Shown here: positions 36,380 to 46,435 of the stretch, one piece after another
Layout of the letters: the number at the start of each line of letters is the position of its first letter
Position numbering within the stretch: position 1 is the first letter of the stretch
Source of the DNA: Parabacteroides sp. FAFU027
Lineage (GTDB): Bacteria; Bacteroidota; Bacteroidia; Bacteroidales; UBA7332
Reading direction: 5' to 3'
Length of the DNA stretch: 64,000 nt
Assembly (NCBI RefSeq): GCF_022808675.1
Contig: NZ_JAKZKV010000002.1
Span: 124,001 to 188,000 of the forward strand
Program-made: the position numbers and the translations under genes
Notes under the pieces: generated by a model
The model's database searches: none
Seen by the model: the letters and a program-made list of their open reading frames with translations, nothing else
What the model was told of the DNA's origin: nothing

Positions 36380-39300
36380 ATGAAAAAATTCCTATTACTC
36401 TTTCTTTCCTTTTTAGCGATAATCGCTCAGGTGAGGGCTGCATCGGTTACGTTCTCCAAGATTTATCAGGGAACGGGAACCGGTTATAAAATTTCCAGTC
36501 CTAATATTGATATTACAACTCCAACTCCGGCGACAACCATTAAATTTACATCTGCCAATCCTGCTGATGTTTTGTTCTCCGGGAATGACGTTGCAGGACA
36601 GCTTACCTTCACAAGTGGAGGTTCATATTATGTGTACAACGGTGTTATATCCCGTAAAGTATCAGGTAATCCGGCAAATGCTTGCTATTTCGCCGAAACC
36701 ACAGCACTGGGCAATAATACAGAAACTGGCAAAGCATTTTTTATTATCTTACCGGGATTTGAAAGTAGTTTTACGAACAACTCTAGTGTCAGTACAAACT
36801 CTGCACCAATGTCTGGTGACTTAAATACGATTCAGGCCAGCCAGCAAGCAAATGTAGCACCTGTAATCACCTCTAATGGAGGAGGAACTACTGCCTCAGT
36901 TTCTATAACAGAAAACACCACCAGCGTAACAACAGTAACAGCCAGCGATACTGAAAACGGCACATTAACCTACGCGATTTCAGGAGGATCAGATGCTTCA
37001 AAATTTACCATAAACTCATCTACGGGGGTATTAACACTTAATACAGCTCCGAACTTTGAAAATCCTATTGATGCCGGGGCAAATAACGTTTATGATGTCC
37101 AGGTTACTGCAACAGACCCTCTTGGGGCAACAGACATTCAGGATATAGCAGTTACTGTAACTAACGTAAACGACAACTCTCCTGTATTTACAAGCGCCTC
37201 TTCATTTTCGGTTTTACAAGGATCAACAACTGTGGCGACAATACGTTCTACCGATGCTGACGCAGGAGATGCGCTCACTTACTCCATTTCAGGGGGAGCC
37301 AATGCGGCACTCTTTAGTATCAACGCATCAACCGGCGCATTGACTTTTAACAGTGCAGCGGTAAACGGCTCCTACATTGTAATTGTGCAAGTATCAGACG
37401 GTGTGCATACTACTAATCAAACTATTACTGTAACCGTTTCGGATACAGACACAACGCCCCCTACATTAACAATCACCAATACAGGTGGAGTGCTGGCTAC
37501 TAACGAGACTTGTACGCTTTATTTCCAGTTTAGCGAACAGGTGCAGAATTTCACACTCAGTGATATTTCTGTAACCGGTGGAACATTAGGTTCTACCTTA
37601 ACTCAAAGTCCGACAGATCCGACACTCTATACAGTTCAATTTACCAAAAACAGTTCAGCCGTAGCTACGACTGTTAGTGTAGCAGCTGCCAGCTATCAGG
37701 ATATGAGCAACAACAATGGCCAAGCGGCTTCATTGACACTGAACTATGATGTTGTAGCCCCTTCGGTGCTTTCGATAACGGCAAATGCCTCTATGATCTA
37801 TAACACCACCCAGATTGTTACATTTACATTCAGTGAAAATCCGGGCAGTACTTTTGCTAAAGAGGATATTTCGGTGACTAACGGGTCTTTTTCAAACCTG
37901 CAACAAAGCGGTACGGATCCTACGGTTTGGACGGCGACTCTTCTGGCTACCAGTTCTGTAATTGGCCCCTCCTTTTACGTAAGCGGACAAAGCTATACTG
38001 ACCTGGCGGGTAATGCCGGAGCAGCTTCAGGCTCAAAATCGATTACACTCGCCGAGCCATCTATTGACCTGAAAAATGACGCAACCAATGACACCGGTAC
38101 GTCATCATCTGACAACATCACAACAAATAGGAAACCGATTATCACAGGTAACGGACCGGCTGGAGGAACTGCTACTATTTTGGTATTTGACCCCATCACA
38201 TCGCCTGCAACCATCTATACCTATACATTAACAATACCGACCGGTGATATTTGGTCTTTGGATCTTTCATCAGCCCAGGTAAAATCAGGCACAATCGCTT
38301 TTCCGTCAAGCGGTCTATCAGCAGGGAATGTAGGCTTAACAATCACAGTGAGCACAAAAGGTAATAATGATATAAGTGCTTATAGTAGCTTTACGATTGA
38401 CCTGACCGCGCCAGCAGCTCCAACCGTTACGAATCTAAGCACAAGTAATCAGACTCCAACCATTTCCGGTACAGTTACAATTGCGGCAACAGACGTGTTT
38501 TCAGTGACCGTAAACGGAGTTACTTATACATATGGTGGAGGCAACCTGACTTATGAAAATAACTCTCACACATGGGCGTTAACCATTCCTAATGCCAACA
38601 CATTGGCATTAGGAAGCTATACAGTTACAGCTACATTATCCGATGCTGCCGGAAATACAGCGCAAGGTACCGGTTCAATGGTGATTGGCACCAACTCATG
38701 GACTGGAACAGGCTCCTGGGCAACTCCGGCAAACTGGTCAACAGGAATTACGCCTTCTTCAGTCTCTAAGACGGTAGTAACCAGTGGTACTCTGACTATC
38801 GATCAGGATGTCACAGTCAGTAGCCTGACTTTGAATTCCGGAGCAAACCTGACTCTTTCATCAGGAAAAAAACTGACAGTTACCGGTGATTTCGTGATTA
38901 AAGGAGACGGTTCATTTGTAGATCAGGGAGGCACTCTGGTAGTAACCGGATCAACAAAAGTAATGAAAGGAATGACTCATGGCAGAAACTGGTACATCTC
39001 CAGCCCGGTCTCCGCAGCTCAAAGCAGTGTGGTAACCACATTATCGGGAACAAACCATTTGTGGATATACGATGAACCTAATGTTGTCTGGAACGAAATC
39101 ACAAATACAACTACTCCTTTTGGAGTCATGACCGGATACATCGTAAATACAAGTGTTGCCGACACCGTGGTATTTACCGGTGGTTCATTGAATACAGGCC
39201 CCCTTTCATTGACTATTAACCGTACAGAAAACGGCAAAAGCAAACGTGGATTTAACCTGGTGGGTAATCCATATATTTCCAGTGTGGACTGGAGTAAGGC

Positions 39301-40228
39301 AACTAAAACCAACCTCACATCTACTGTCTGGTATCGTTCAAGAAACATGAGCAGCACATACGTATTTGACACATATAATGCTCTTGCTGGCGTAGGGACG
39401 AACAACAACCAATACGGTGCTGTCACAAAATATATCCCACCGATGCAGGCTTTCTGGGTGAGAGTTGATGCAGGGGCTACAACAGGTTCTCTTGGGTTCG
39501 ACAACTCCATGCGTACTCACAATACAACCAATTTCCTACGTAGTGCTCAGGTAATAGACAATCAGGCAGTCCGGCTACAGGTTACCAATGGAGCTAGCAT
39601 TGACGAATCCGTGCTGGTCTTCAATTCTAATTTCTCTGACAGTTTCGATGATTCGGACTCTCCGAAAATGACAAATGACAACGCTTCTATCCCAGAAATA
39701 TGCACAGTGTCAGGAAGTGATCAAATGGTAATCAATTGTATGAACAGCGATTTCACCAGCAAGGAAATACCATTGGGATTCAAGACGGGGAAAGCCGGGT
39801 CATTTACAATCAATGCTCCCGAGATTACCAATATCGACCCAAGCACCTCGATTTTCCTGTATGACAAACAATTAAATACAACCCAGGACCTGTCTAACGG
39901 TGAATCCTATACGTTCACATCTGCCATTGCAAATACGACCTCACGCTTCTCTATTTTAATGAGTAAGGTAACGACAGGTCTCTCTCAGGTTCGTAATGAC
40001 CTGGCGGCATCAATATCGGAAGTGAACGGTCAGATAAAGGTGACCATTAAAGATCAGTCTGTTCATAAAGGCGATATCGCAATCTTCAACACCTTAGGTC
40101 AACAGCTGACCTCTGTTGCAACTACCGGAGAAACAACGATAGTTGACGCCGCACTGACACCAGGTATCTATCTGATAACCGTTAAAGCAGATGGAAAAAC
40201 CACAACAAAAAAACTGGCATTTAAATAA
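36380..40228 (+). CDS. Large T9SS-secreted surface protein 1 (cadherin/Ig-like)
   Basis: From the ATG at 36380 the product is 1282 residues. A signal peptide covers about 1-20. Cadherin-like repeats lie at about 160-365 (TYAISGGSDASKFTINSSTG, DIAVTVTNVNDNSPVF), and Ig-like repeats with DTTPPTLTITNTGG and VVAPSVLSITANAS at about 365-570. A further module begins NSWTGTGSWATPANWSTG at about 775. The last 80 residues are a type A T9SS sorting domain (GDIAIFNTLGQQLTSV, GIYLITVKADGKTTTKKL). It should be exported by the Por system and anchored or released at the surface, likely as an adhesin. The C-terminal ~500 residues are nearly duplicated in the next large gene. Confidence 0.88.
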   Translation: MKKFLLLFLSFLAIIAQVRAASVTFSKIYQGTGTGYKISSPNIDITTPTPATTIKFTSANPADVLFSGNDVAGQLTFTSGGSYYVYNGVISRKVSGNPANACYFAETTALGNNTETGKAFFIILPGFESSFTNNSSVSTNSAPMSGDLNTIQASQQANVAPVITSNGGGTTASVSITENTTSVTTVTASDTENGTLTYAISGGSDASKFTINSSTGVLTLNTAPNFENPIDAGANNVYDVQVTATDPLGATDIQDIAVTVTNVNDNSPVFTSASSFSVLQGSTTVATIRSTDADAGDALTYSISGGANAALFSINASTGALTFNSAAVNGSYIVIVQVSDGVHTTNQTITVTVSDTDTTPPTLTITNTGGVLATNETCTLYFQFSEQVQNFTLSDISVTGGTLGSTLTQSPTDPTLYTVQFTKNSSAVATTVSVAAASYQDMSNNNGQAASLTLNYDVVAPSVLSITANASMIYNTTQIVTFTFSENPGSTFAKEDISVTNGSFSNLQQSGTDPTVWTATLLATSSVIGPSFYVSGQSYTDLAGNAGAASGSKSITLAEPSIDLKNDATNDTGTSSSDNITTNRKPIITGNGPAGGTATILVFDPITSPATIYTYTLTIPTGDIWSLDLSSAQVKSGTIAFPSSGLSAGNVGLTITVSTKGNNDISAYSSFTIDLTAPAAPTVTNLSTSNQTPTISGTVTIAATDVFSVTVNGVTYTYGGGNLTYENNSHTWALTIPNANTLALGSYTVTATLSDAAGNTAQGTGSMVIGTNSWTGTGSWATPANWSTGITPSSVSKTVVTSGTLTIDQDVTVSSLTLNSGANLTLSSGKKLTVTGDFVIKGDGSFVDQGGTLVVTGSTKVMKGMTHGRNWYISSPVSAAQSSVVTTLSGTNHLWIYDEPNVVWNEITNTTTPFGVMTGYIVNTSVADTVVFTGGSLNTGPLSLTINRTENGKSKRGFNLVGNPYISSVDWSKATKTNLTSTVWYRSRNMSSTYVFDTYNALAGVGTNNNQYGAVTKYIPPMQAFWVRVDAGATTGSLGFDNSMRTHNTTNFLRSAQVIDNQAVRLQVTNGASIDESVLVFNSNFSDSFDDSDSPKMTNDNASIPEICTVSGSDQMVINCMNSDFTSKEIPLGFKTGKAGSFTINAPEITNIDPSTSIFLYDKQLNTTQDLSNGESYTFTSAIANTTSRFSILMSKVTTGLSQVRNDLAASISEVNGQIKVTIKDQSVHKGDIAIFNTLGQQLTSVATTGETTIVDAALTPGIYLITVKADGKTTTKKLAFK

Positions 40229-40319
40229 CAAACCAACAGACGAGATTTCATGGTATTTTTGTAAGCAATACCGATAACTATCGGCAACAAGTTTGACCAA
40301 CGCAAAAATATTATAGAGA

Positions 40320-40520
40320 GATAAAAATAATAGATAATAGCCTCAAGCACCCAAAAGCATTATTCACCACCTCAGATTGATTAAGTGGATATTGATAAGG
40401 AGATATCAGTGATTGTGGCAACTGATCTGGTGATCGGGCCCGGTGAAGGGCGGAGATGCCAGCAATGAACTCCCCGGACTTCTTCCACAACGCCCCATAC
40501 AAATCCGACCTCGGATAATT
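40320..40520 (+). pseudogene. Decayed copy of the small PGEG peptide gene
   Basis: The DNA aligns with the intact 64-codon gene at 44596-44790, including the leader (AACGCAAAAATATTAT), the VIGPGEG-coding stretch and the CCATACAAATCCGACCTCGG end. The ATG is changed to ATA, there are in-frame stops (CTCAGATTGA, AGCAATGA) and small indels. It sits at the same distance after T9SS protein 1 as the intact gene does after T9SS protein 2. Confidence 0.8.
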
Positions 40521-40527
40521 CAAAGAG

Positions 40528-40556
40528 GATGCCCCCATAGGGCATCCTCTCTTCAT
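40528..40556. terminator. Terminator
   Basis: AGAGGATGCCCCC-AT-AGGGCATCCTCT, a strong stem after the decayed small gene. Confidence 0.75.
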
Positions 40557-40559
40557 ACA

Positions 40560-40850
40560 GCGTGTTCTGCCCATTTGGATAATTTTTAAAGACTAGTTTA
40601 TTCGCAACTATCCAGCCACATTATTTTGCTAAAAATCAATCAGTTGACAACTTCACACCTAATAAAATTGATCTGAAAATATTGATTTCACACAATGCAA
40701 CGATCAAAATGACTCAACATGCGCCTTGTTTTGCTACTTATTATGCTATTTAGGCATATAATGCCAATAAAAGCGGCTGAGTAGTTACGTTTATTCTTTA
40801 TTGCACTCATGTTCTAAGTTTCAATTTCAGAGTAGATTGCAAAGACTTCG
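40560..40850. other. Intergenic region
   Basis: No gene is visible between the two terminators; AT-rich sequence with ATTATGCTATTTAGGCATATAATG-like short inverted segments near 40740-40765. Confidence 0.35.
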
Positions 40851-40855
40851 AATGT

Positions 40856-40904
40856 GAGAAAATGAGAGAGGGTATCTTTTGGGGACACCCTCTCTCATTT
40901 TCTA
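40856..40904. terminator. Second terminator in the interval
   Basis: GAAAATGAGAGAGGGTA pairs with CACCCTCTCTCATTTTC around a ~12-nt loop. No gene directly precedes it, so it may mark a gene that has been lost. Confidence 0.7.
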
Positions 40905-41307
40905 TAAAGAGCCAGACCAACGTAGGGAATTAAAACTATCGGTCCCCCCCGGAGGGCATATACATTGGCAACAAATAAAAAAAACAGCTAGCATCCAACA
41001 ACTCTATCCTTTTTTTGTAAATTCGCAACCGCATTTTAAACATTAAAATGCGGTTTATTATCGGCTATTCTTATCAAATTGTGCTCCTCCGAATAAACCA
41101 TCAAAATCAGTATATAATAGTTAAGCTTTTTATTCAACACATGACTGGCTTATTATTGACTACAATTTCAAATATTAAAGAGATAACAGAAATTGAACAA
41201 AGATATTTTTAAGGCCTCTATACTTCGTATGGAAGAAGTTGGTGTATTACACCCCAATATTTGAGATAAATAATTTTATGTGATATAAAAACAATCCTTT
41301 TAGTTTT
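40905..41307. other. Upstream region of T9SS protein 2
   Basis: A 400-bp AT-rich non-coding stretch with no exact promoter match found near the ATG. Confidence 0.35.
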
Positions 41308-44300
41308 ATGCGCAACTTGAAGTATTTAACCTTTTTAGTACCATTTCTATTAATACCCATTTCATCGATAACAGGTCAAACAACAATATTCTCTGAAGAT
41401 TTTGGCCAACATACGACCAGGGTTACTTGTCCATATACACCAACAGGAAACAACTGCTATGTTTTTGCCGATCCCAATACTCCGGATAACCCGGCAACAA
41501 CCACACCTTCTAATTACAATGGGAATGAACATATTTATGCCAATGAGATTGAAAACAGCTATTATGCCGTTATCGCTCCGGCAAATATTTACACGACATA
41601 CGCATCAGGATATTCTAAACAGTATCAGTTGTGGAAAACAAATATCGCTGATCATACAGGTAATACCAACGGAGCTGTAATAGCTGTCAATGCGGGAACA
41701 ACCTATGCTTCGATATACAAGCGTGCGGTACCCCTTTCGGCAGGCAAGACGTATCGGTTTTCTTTTTGGCTTTATGTTGTAAATCCCTCTGCAAACCTGA
41801 ATGTTAATATTATAAGCCCATCCGGTAATTCAAAAGTTGCATCCAAATCTGCCACAGGTACTCTATCGTCAGCAAGTAGTGCATGGGTGCAATACTCTGT
41901 TGATTTCAACCTTCCGACAGGTTACACAAATGGCACCTATTACCTGGACGTGTCAAACAATCTTATATCTGACGCAGGCAACGACTTTTACATTGACGAC
42001 CTGCTTTTTCAGGAAGTCACCAACGGCAACTCGCCTGTGACAATTGCCAACCCTGCCCCTGAGCCTATAGCCGGAGCAGACGTAAGCTCCAGTAATACTA
42101 TCTCTATTTTGACGAATGACAAGTTGTCAAACGGAACAACCACCGCAACAAAATCTAATTCGACTGTAAAATTATTAGTCCCATTAAGAGCAAATGTCTC
42201 GACTGATGGGAATACGGTCTATGTACACACTGAAGGAAATTGGGTATATAATAATAACAATGGGACACTAACTTTCACTCCAAACAGCGGATTTACAGGA
42301 GATCCTACTCCGATTGAATATACAATCACGGAAAATAGCACATCTTTCACATCTGCCCCGGCAACAGTAACTGTTACTTATACCACACACCCGACCGCCG
42401 TGGCTGATACAATCCCTGTCGTTTCCGGGTCAGCAACAACTCTGAATATTCTGGCAAACGATAAAAAATCGAACGGTAATACCCCATCTGCGAGTGAGGT
42501 TACAGTCCCTTTAATTGATAAATATGGAATTATTCAAACCGGGTCTTCTATCACCGTAATCGGGGAAGGTACATGGGCTTATGATTCCAATACCGGCACA
42601 TTAACATTTTCACCAGAATCTGGATTCACCGGCTGTCCAACTCCGATTTCTTATAAAATTACTCAAAGTGGGTATTCATCAGCACCGGTTGTAGTGACGC
42701 CATTTGTCTTCTCCGTCGCGGCACAGAGCACCGACAAATCAACTCCGACTATTACCGGATCGGTAACTAAAGCTACTACAGATCAATACTCTGTTGTTGT
42801 CAATGGCATCACCTACACATACGGCGATGGCAATCTTACTTACAATAGACCCAACAATACCTGGGCCTTAACGATTCCTTCTGCCAGGGCACTGGATCCA
42901 GGCTGCTATACAGTGACGGCAATCTTAGGGAACAATCAGACCACAGGAACCCTGACAATTGTTCCCAACTCGTGGACAGGAACAGGCACCTGGGGTACTT
43001 CGGCATACTGGTCAACGCACTCTGCCCCGTCAACAAATTCGACGGTAGTAGTCACTAGCGGTACCCTGACCATTGATCAGGATGTTACGATCAAGGAGCT
43101 TACCCTGAACTCCATAGCAAATCTTACGCTTGCAGCAGGGAAAACATTGACCATTAATGGCGATTTCATCGTGAAAGGTGATGGATCTTTCGTGGATCAA
43201 GGGGGAACTCTGACTGTAAACGGCACATCAAAAGTGATAAAAGGTATGGTACACGGGAAAAACTGGTATATCTCCAGCCCGCTTTCTGCTGCACAAAGCG
43301 GTGTGATAACCTCTCTGTCAGGGACTAATCACCTGTGGAAATATAATGAACCGAATGTAGCCTGGGATGAAATTACAAACGCCACGACTCCTTTTGGAAT
43401 TATGACTGGCTACATTATAAATACAAGTGCAATTGACACCGTCGTATTTACAGGTGGCACATTTAATACCGGAGCTTATACAATGAACATCTACCGTACG
43501 GAGAACGGAAAAGCTAAACGGGGCTTTAACCTGGTCGGTAATCCATACATCTCCAGTATTGACTGGAATAAGGCAACAACGACCAACCTGAACCTGATTC
43601 CTACCATCTGGTATCGCGCCAAAAACACGAGCAACAAATATGTATTCGACACTTACAATTCCGGTGTGGGAACGAATAACAACGGTTACGCAGCTGTAAC
43701 GAATTATATCCCGCCTATGCAGGCTTTCTGGGTTAGAGTACAGGATGGAGCTTCAACTGGTAGTCTTAGCTTCGACAACTCTATGCGTACACATATTACT
43801 AACAATTTCTTACGTAGAGCGCAAGAAACAGACAACCAGATACTCCGCTTACAGGTTTCAAACGGTTCGAGCATTGACCAATCCATCCTGGTCTTCAATC
43901 CGGAGTATTCCGACAGCTTCGATAGTTCGGACTCGCCTAAAATAACGAACGACAATGCTGCTATTCCGGAAATATACACTGTGGCAGGAAGCGAGCAATT
44001 GGTTATTAATTGCATGAACAGCTCTTTCTCCAGCAAGGAAACACCACTGGGATTCAAAACAGGGAAAGCTGGATCATTTACAATCAATGCTCCTGAGATT
44101 TCCAACATCGACCCCAACACCTCGATTTTCCTGTATGACAAACAGCTAAATACAACACAGGACTTGTCTAACGGTGAATCTTATACGTTCACATCTGCCA
44201 TCGCAAATACGACCTCACGCTTCTCTATTTTAATGAGTAAGGTAACGACAGGTCTCTCCCTGGTTCGCAATGACCTGGCTGCATCAATTTCGGAGGAGAA

Positions 44301-44502
44301 CGGCAAGATAAAAGTAACCATCAAAGATCCGTCTGTTCATAAAGGCGATATATCTATTTCCAACATTTTAGGGCAACAGCTGACCTCTGTTGCAACTACC
44401 GGAGAAACAACGATAGTTGACGCCGCACTTTCACCCGGTATCTATCTGATAACCGTTAAAGCAGATGGAAAAACCACAACAAAAAAATTGTCATTTAAAT
44501 AA
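41308..44502 (+). CDS. Large T9SS-secreted surface protein 2 (CshA-repeat type)
   Basis: The product is 1064 residues with a signal peptide (about 1-23). An N-terminal jelly-roll/CBM-like domain lies at about 30-240 (FSEDFGQHTTRV, LSAGKTYRFSFWLYVVNPS, FYIDDLLFQE). Two CshA-type fibril repeats follow at about 245-470 (ILTNDKLSNG, GTLTFTPNSGFTGDPTPIEY; ILANDKKSNG, GTLTFSPESGFTGCPTPISY). The NSWTGTGTWGTSAYWSTH module and a type A T9SS sorting domain close the protein. The last ~550 residues closely match protein 1, at DNA level as well. An adhesin or surface-fibre role is inferred. The intact small PGEG gene follows after 93 bp. Confidence 0.88.
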   Translation: MRNLKYLTFLVPFLLIPISSITGQTTIFSEDFGQHTTRVTCPYTPTGNNCYVFADPNTPDNPATTTPSNYNGNEHIYANEIENSYYAVIAPANIYTTYASGYSKQYQLWKTNIADHTGNTNGAVIAVNAGTTYASIYKRAVPLSAGKTYRFSFWLYVVNPSANLNVNIISPSGNSKVASKSATGTLSSASSAWVQYSVDFNLPTGYTNGTYYLDVSNNLISDAGNDFYIDDLLFQEVTNGNSPVTIANPAPEPIAGADVSSSNTISILTNDKLSNGTTTATKSNSTVKLLVPLRANVSTDGNTVYVHTEGNWVYNNNNGTLTFTPNSGFTGDPTPIEYTITENSTSFTSAPATVTVTYTTHPTAVADTIPVVSGSATTLNILANDKKSNGNTPSASEVTVPLIDKYGIIQTGSSITVIGEGTWAYDSNTGTLTFSPESGFTGCPTPISYKITQSGYSSAPVVVTPFVFSVAAQSTDKSTPTITGSVTKATTDQYSVVVNGITYTYGDGNLTYNRPNNTWALTIPSARALDPGCYTVTAILGNNQTTGTLTIVPNSWTGTGTWGTSAYWSTHSAPSTNSTVVVTSGTLTIDQDVTIKELTLNSIANLTLAAGKTLTINGDFIVKGDGSFVDQGGTLTVNGTSKVIKGMVHGKNWYISSPLSAAQSGVITSLSGTNHLWKYNEPNVAWDEITNATTPFGIMTGYIINTSAIDTVVFTGGTFNTGAYTMNIYRTENGKAKRGFNLVGNPYISSIDWNKATTTNLNLIPTIWYRAKNTSNKYVFDTYNSGVGTNNNGYAAVTNYIPPMQAFWVRVQDGASTGSLSFDNSMRTHITNNFLRRAQETDNQILRLQVSNGSSIDQSILVFNPEYSDSFDSSDSPKITNDNAAIPEIYTVAGSEQLVINCMNSSFSSKETPLGFKTGKAGSFTINAPEISNIDPNTSIFLYDKQLNTTQDLSNGESYTFTSAIANTTSRFSILMSKVTTGLSLVRNDLAASISEENGKIKVTIKDPSVHKGDISISNILGQQLTSVATTGETTIVDAALSPGIYLITVKADGKTTTKKLSFK

Positions 44503-44595
44503 CAAACCAACAAACGAGATTTTATGTTATTTTTGTAAGCAATACCGATCACTATCGGCGAGATGTTTGACCAACGCAAAAAATATTATTGAGAA

Positions 44596-44790
44596 ATGAA
44601 AATCATAGATTCAGAAAAGTCAAAAGCGCCAAAAAGGCCTTATTCTCCACCATTGATTGGAGAAGTAAAAATAGATAATGAAATCTCGGTGATTATGGTA
44701 TCCAATCCGGTAATCGGGCCTGGGGAGGGAAAAGTAATGAACACCCCGGATTTCTTCAACAACGACCCATACAAATCCAACCTCGGATAA
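44596..44790 (+). CDS. Small PGEG-motif protein downstream of T9SS cargo
   Basis: The product is 64 residues, Lys/Pro-rich at the start (KSKAPKRPYSPPLIGEVKID), then NEISVIMVSNPVIGPGEGK and an Asn/Asp/Phe-rich end (NTPDFFNNDPYKSNLG). It has no signal peptide. Similar short proteins with the pattern Y-x-P-P-x-x-EV-x-x-(I/E) and a PGEG-like centre occur in many Bacteroidetes, to my knowledge without assigned function. The linked duplication with T9SS protein 2 suggests a functional tie. The decayed sister copy supports that this is a real gene and not a chance frame. Confidence 0.65.
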   Translation: MKIIDSEKSKAPKRPYSPPLIGEVKIDNEISVIMVSNPVIGPGEGKVMNTPDFFNNDPYKSNLG

Positions 44791-44930
44791 TTCAGAGCGA
44801 TAGTACCAAACCGGCATTCTCGCTTTTTTTGTACTGAACATAAAACAGCATACCAAAAAGACGCCTAACGCTTAAGGATTTATAATCAAAATCCCCTGCA
44901 TTACGGCGTCTTTGCGCTGATACCATTTAC

Positions 44931-46247
44931 TTAAATCTCCACATGAATGCGGAACGAGAAGATATTTACAGGCCCCTGGCGGTCTTTATTATAACCCGGA
45001 TTCAGTAATAACTGGTAGGTTCCGGTCAGGAAGATATTCTTGCTCAATGCCGCCGAATAGTACAGCTCGGTCAGTTGCTCCCGGCCATAATTCAAATAGC
45101 CGTCACCCAGCATGAATCCTTTACCACCTGCTTTCAGATAATCCTGGTGCGGCTTTGATAAGCCGGAATTGACATACGCGATACCGAAGTTATCATCCGG
45201 ACGGCTCCATTTAATCCCATCAAAAGAAAAACCTGCACTCAGGGTATTATCAATCTCTGTAAATGCCCAGGTCTCAGTCTTGCCGTCATTCCATCCCGCG
45301 CGGGCAAAACAGCCGATAAAGTCAGTCAGTTCCTGTTCAGCATTCAGGGTAAAACCGTATTTAATACGTCCATCCTTGTGAGTCTGATCTATATCCGGAT
45401 TCGTCGGATTTTGCACAAGACTTTCGCGGTAGCTTCCTGCGTGGGTTTTGCTGACAAAGCCCAACACTCTTACAGCTCCGGGACGGTTTATCAGGTTGTA
45501 TCGGTGTGTGTACTCGATGGACTGGGAGATGGATTTGGCAATATTCCAGTTCATATCCGAACCGTTAGGATCCTTGGGAAGCAAAGATGCTGCATAACGC
45601 AACTCATTCGTTGGCGTTACATATTCCAGCACCATACTCGGAGTATAACCGCGTGTATTCGCCGGATAGTCCCATGCGCCATTATCCATCAGAGACCAGG
45701 CCATAAACTGAGTACGAGGATCATGGCTGTATTTGTTATCGTCAAAATAATCCGCGATACCAATTTTACCCAACGTCATGGACAAATACTTTTCCGGGGC
45801 TTTACCGCCCAGTTGGTTTTGATCGCTCTGCTGATATACCATTTTATCGCTGAGCGCAAATAGCTGACGGTAGAAGAAACGTGCCACATAAAGCTTCGGT
45901 GCAGGATCTCCTACCCGGAAAGTCTCGCCATTGGTCGCATCTCCAACACCCAACGCTCCGGTTAACCCGGAACCACCGGCAATCTCGGGATTAAAGAACA
46001 ATGAAGCGCCTTTCCACAATTTTGCTCCTAAGAAAAAGGTAGATGTCAGGGATGTCTGTGACTCTTTTGTAGGTAAAAGGCTGTTATCACCACTATATTT
46101 CACGGAGAACTTCGGCTTGTTTTGACTAATCACCGTCGTTTGCGCATGGAAAGAAAAGAGCTCTTCCTTAAGCGTATCTGCCTGTTGTGCGATCGCAGTT
46201 GTAGCACTTAACAACAATGGAAGAATAAAGAGTTTGGGTTGTTTCAT
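44931..46247 (-). CDS. OprB-like carbohydrate porin
   Basis: From the ATG at 46247 the product is 438 residues (a TTG two codons upstream is less likely). A signal peptide covers about 1-20 (ATTAIAQQ). The mature protein is rich in alternating strands and has carbohydrate-selective porin features: TSLTSTFFLGAKLWKGASLFFNPE, KYLSMTLGKIGIADYFD, FMAWSLMDNGAWDYPANTRGYTPSMV, and the final strand NIFSFRIHVEI. It probably forms a 16-strand outer-membrane channel for sugars. It is monocistronic, next to glycolytic aldolase genes. Confidence 0.85.
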   Translation of the reverse strand: MKQPKLFILPLLLSATTAIAQQADTLKEELFSFHAQTTVISQNKPKFSVKYSGDNSLLPTKESQTSLTSTFFLGAKLWKGASLFFNPEIAGGSGLTGALGVGDATNGETFRVGDPAPKLYVARFFYRQLFALSDKMVYQQSDQNQLGGKAPEKYLSMTLGKIGIADYFDDNKYSHDPRTQFMAWSLMDNGAWDYPANTRGYTPSMVLEYVTPTNELRYAASLLPKDPNGSDMNWNIAKSISQSIEYTHRYNLINRPGAVRVLGFVSKTHAGSYRESLVQNPTNPDIDQTHKDGRIKYGFTLNAEQELTDFIGCFARAGWNDGKTETWAFTEIDNTLSAGFSFDGIKWSRPDDNFGIAYVNSGLSKPHQDYLKAGGKGFMLGDGYLNYGREQLTELYYSAALSKNIFLTGTYQLLLNPGYNKDRQGPVNIFSFRIHVEI

Positions 46248-46383
46248 ATACAAATCGTTTTAGATGAATTACAGGGTTAATTTACCAGTGCAAAATAAGC
46301 CTGATTATAAAAAAGCCACAATCCCCAAAAGTAGGGAAATATCATCAAATCCTTCCCTAATTTTGATTACATCTATATAACAC

Positions 46384-46414
46384 AAAAAAGCCCCCGGAAA
46401 ACTCCGGAGGCTTC
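46384..46414 (-). terminator. Terminator after fructose-bisphosphate aldolase
   Basis: On the minus strand GCCTCCGGA pairs with TCCGGGGGC and is followed by T6. Confidence 0.8.
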
Positions 46415-46435
46415 TCATTATATTGAAAAAAGAGA

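Noticed and set aside
40311-40574. An 87-codon ORF on the minus strand
   Set aside because: It lies over the decayed PGEG gene and a terminator and has no coding signal of its own.
44800-44832. Terminator after the PGEG gene
   Set aside because: Only a five-pair AGCGA/TCGCT stem before the T run; too weak to call.
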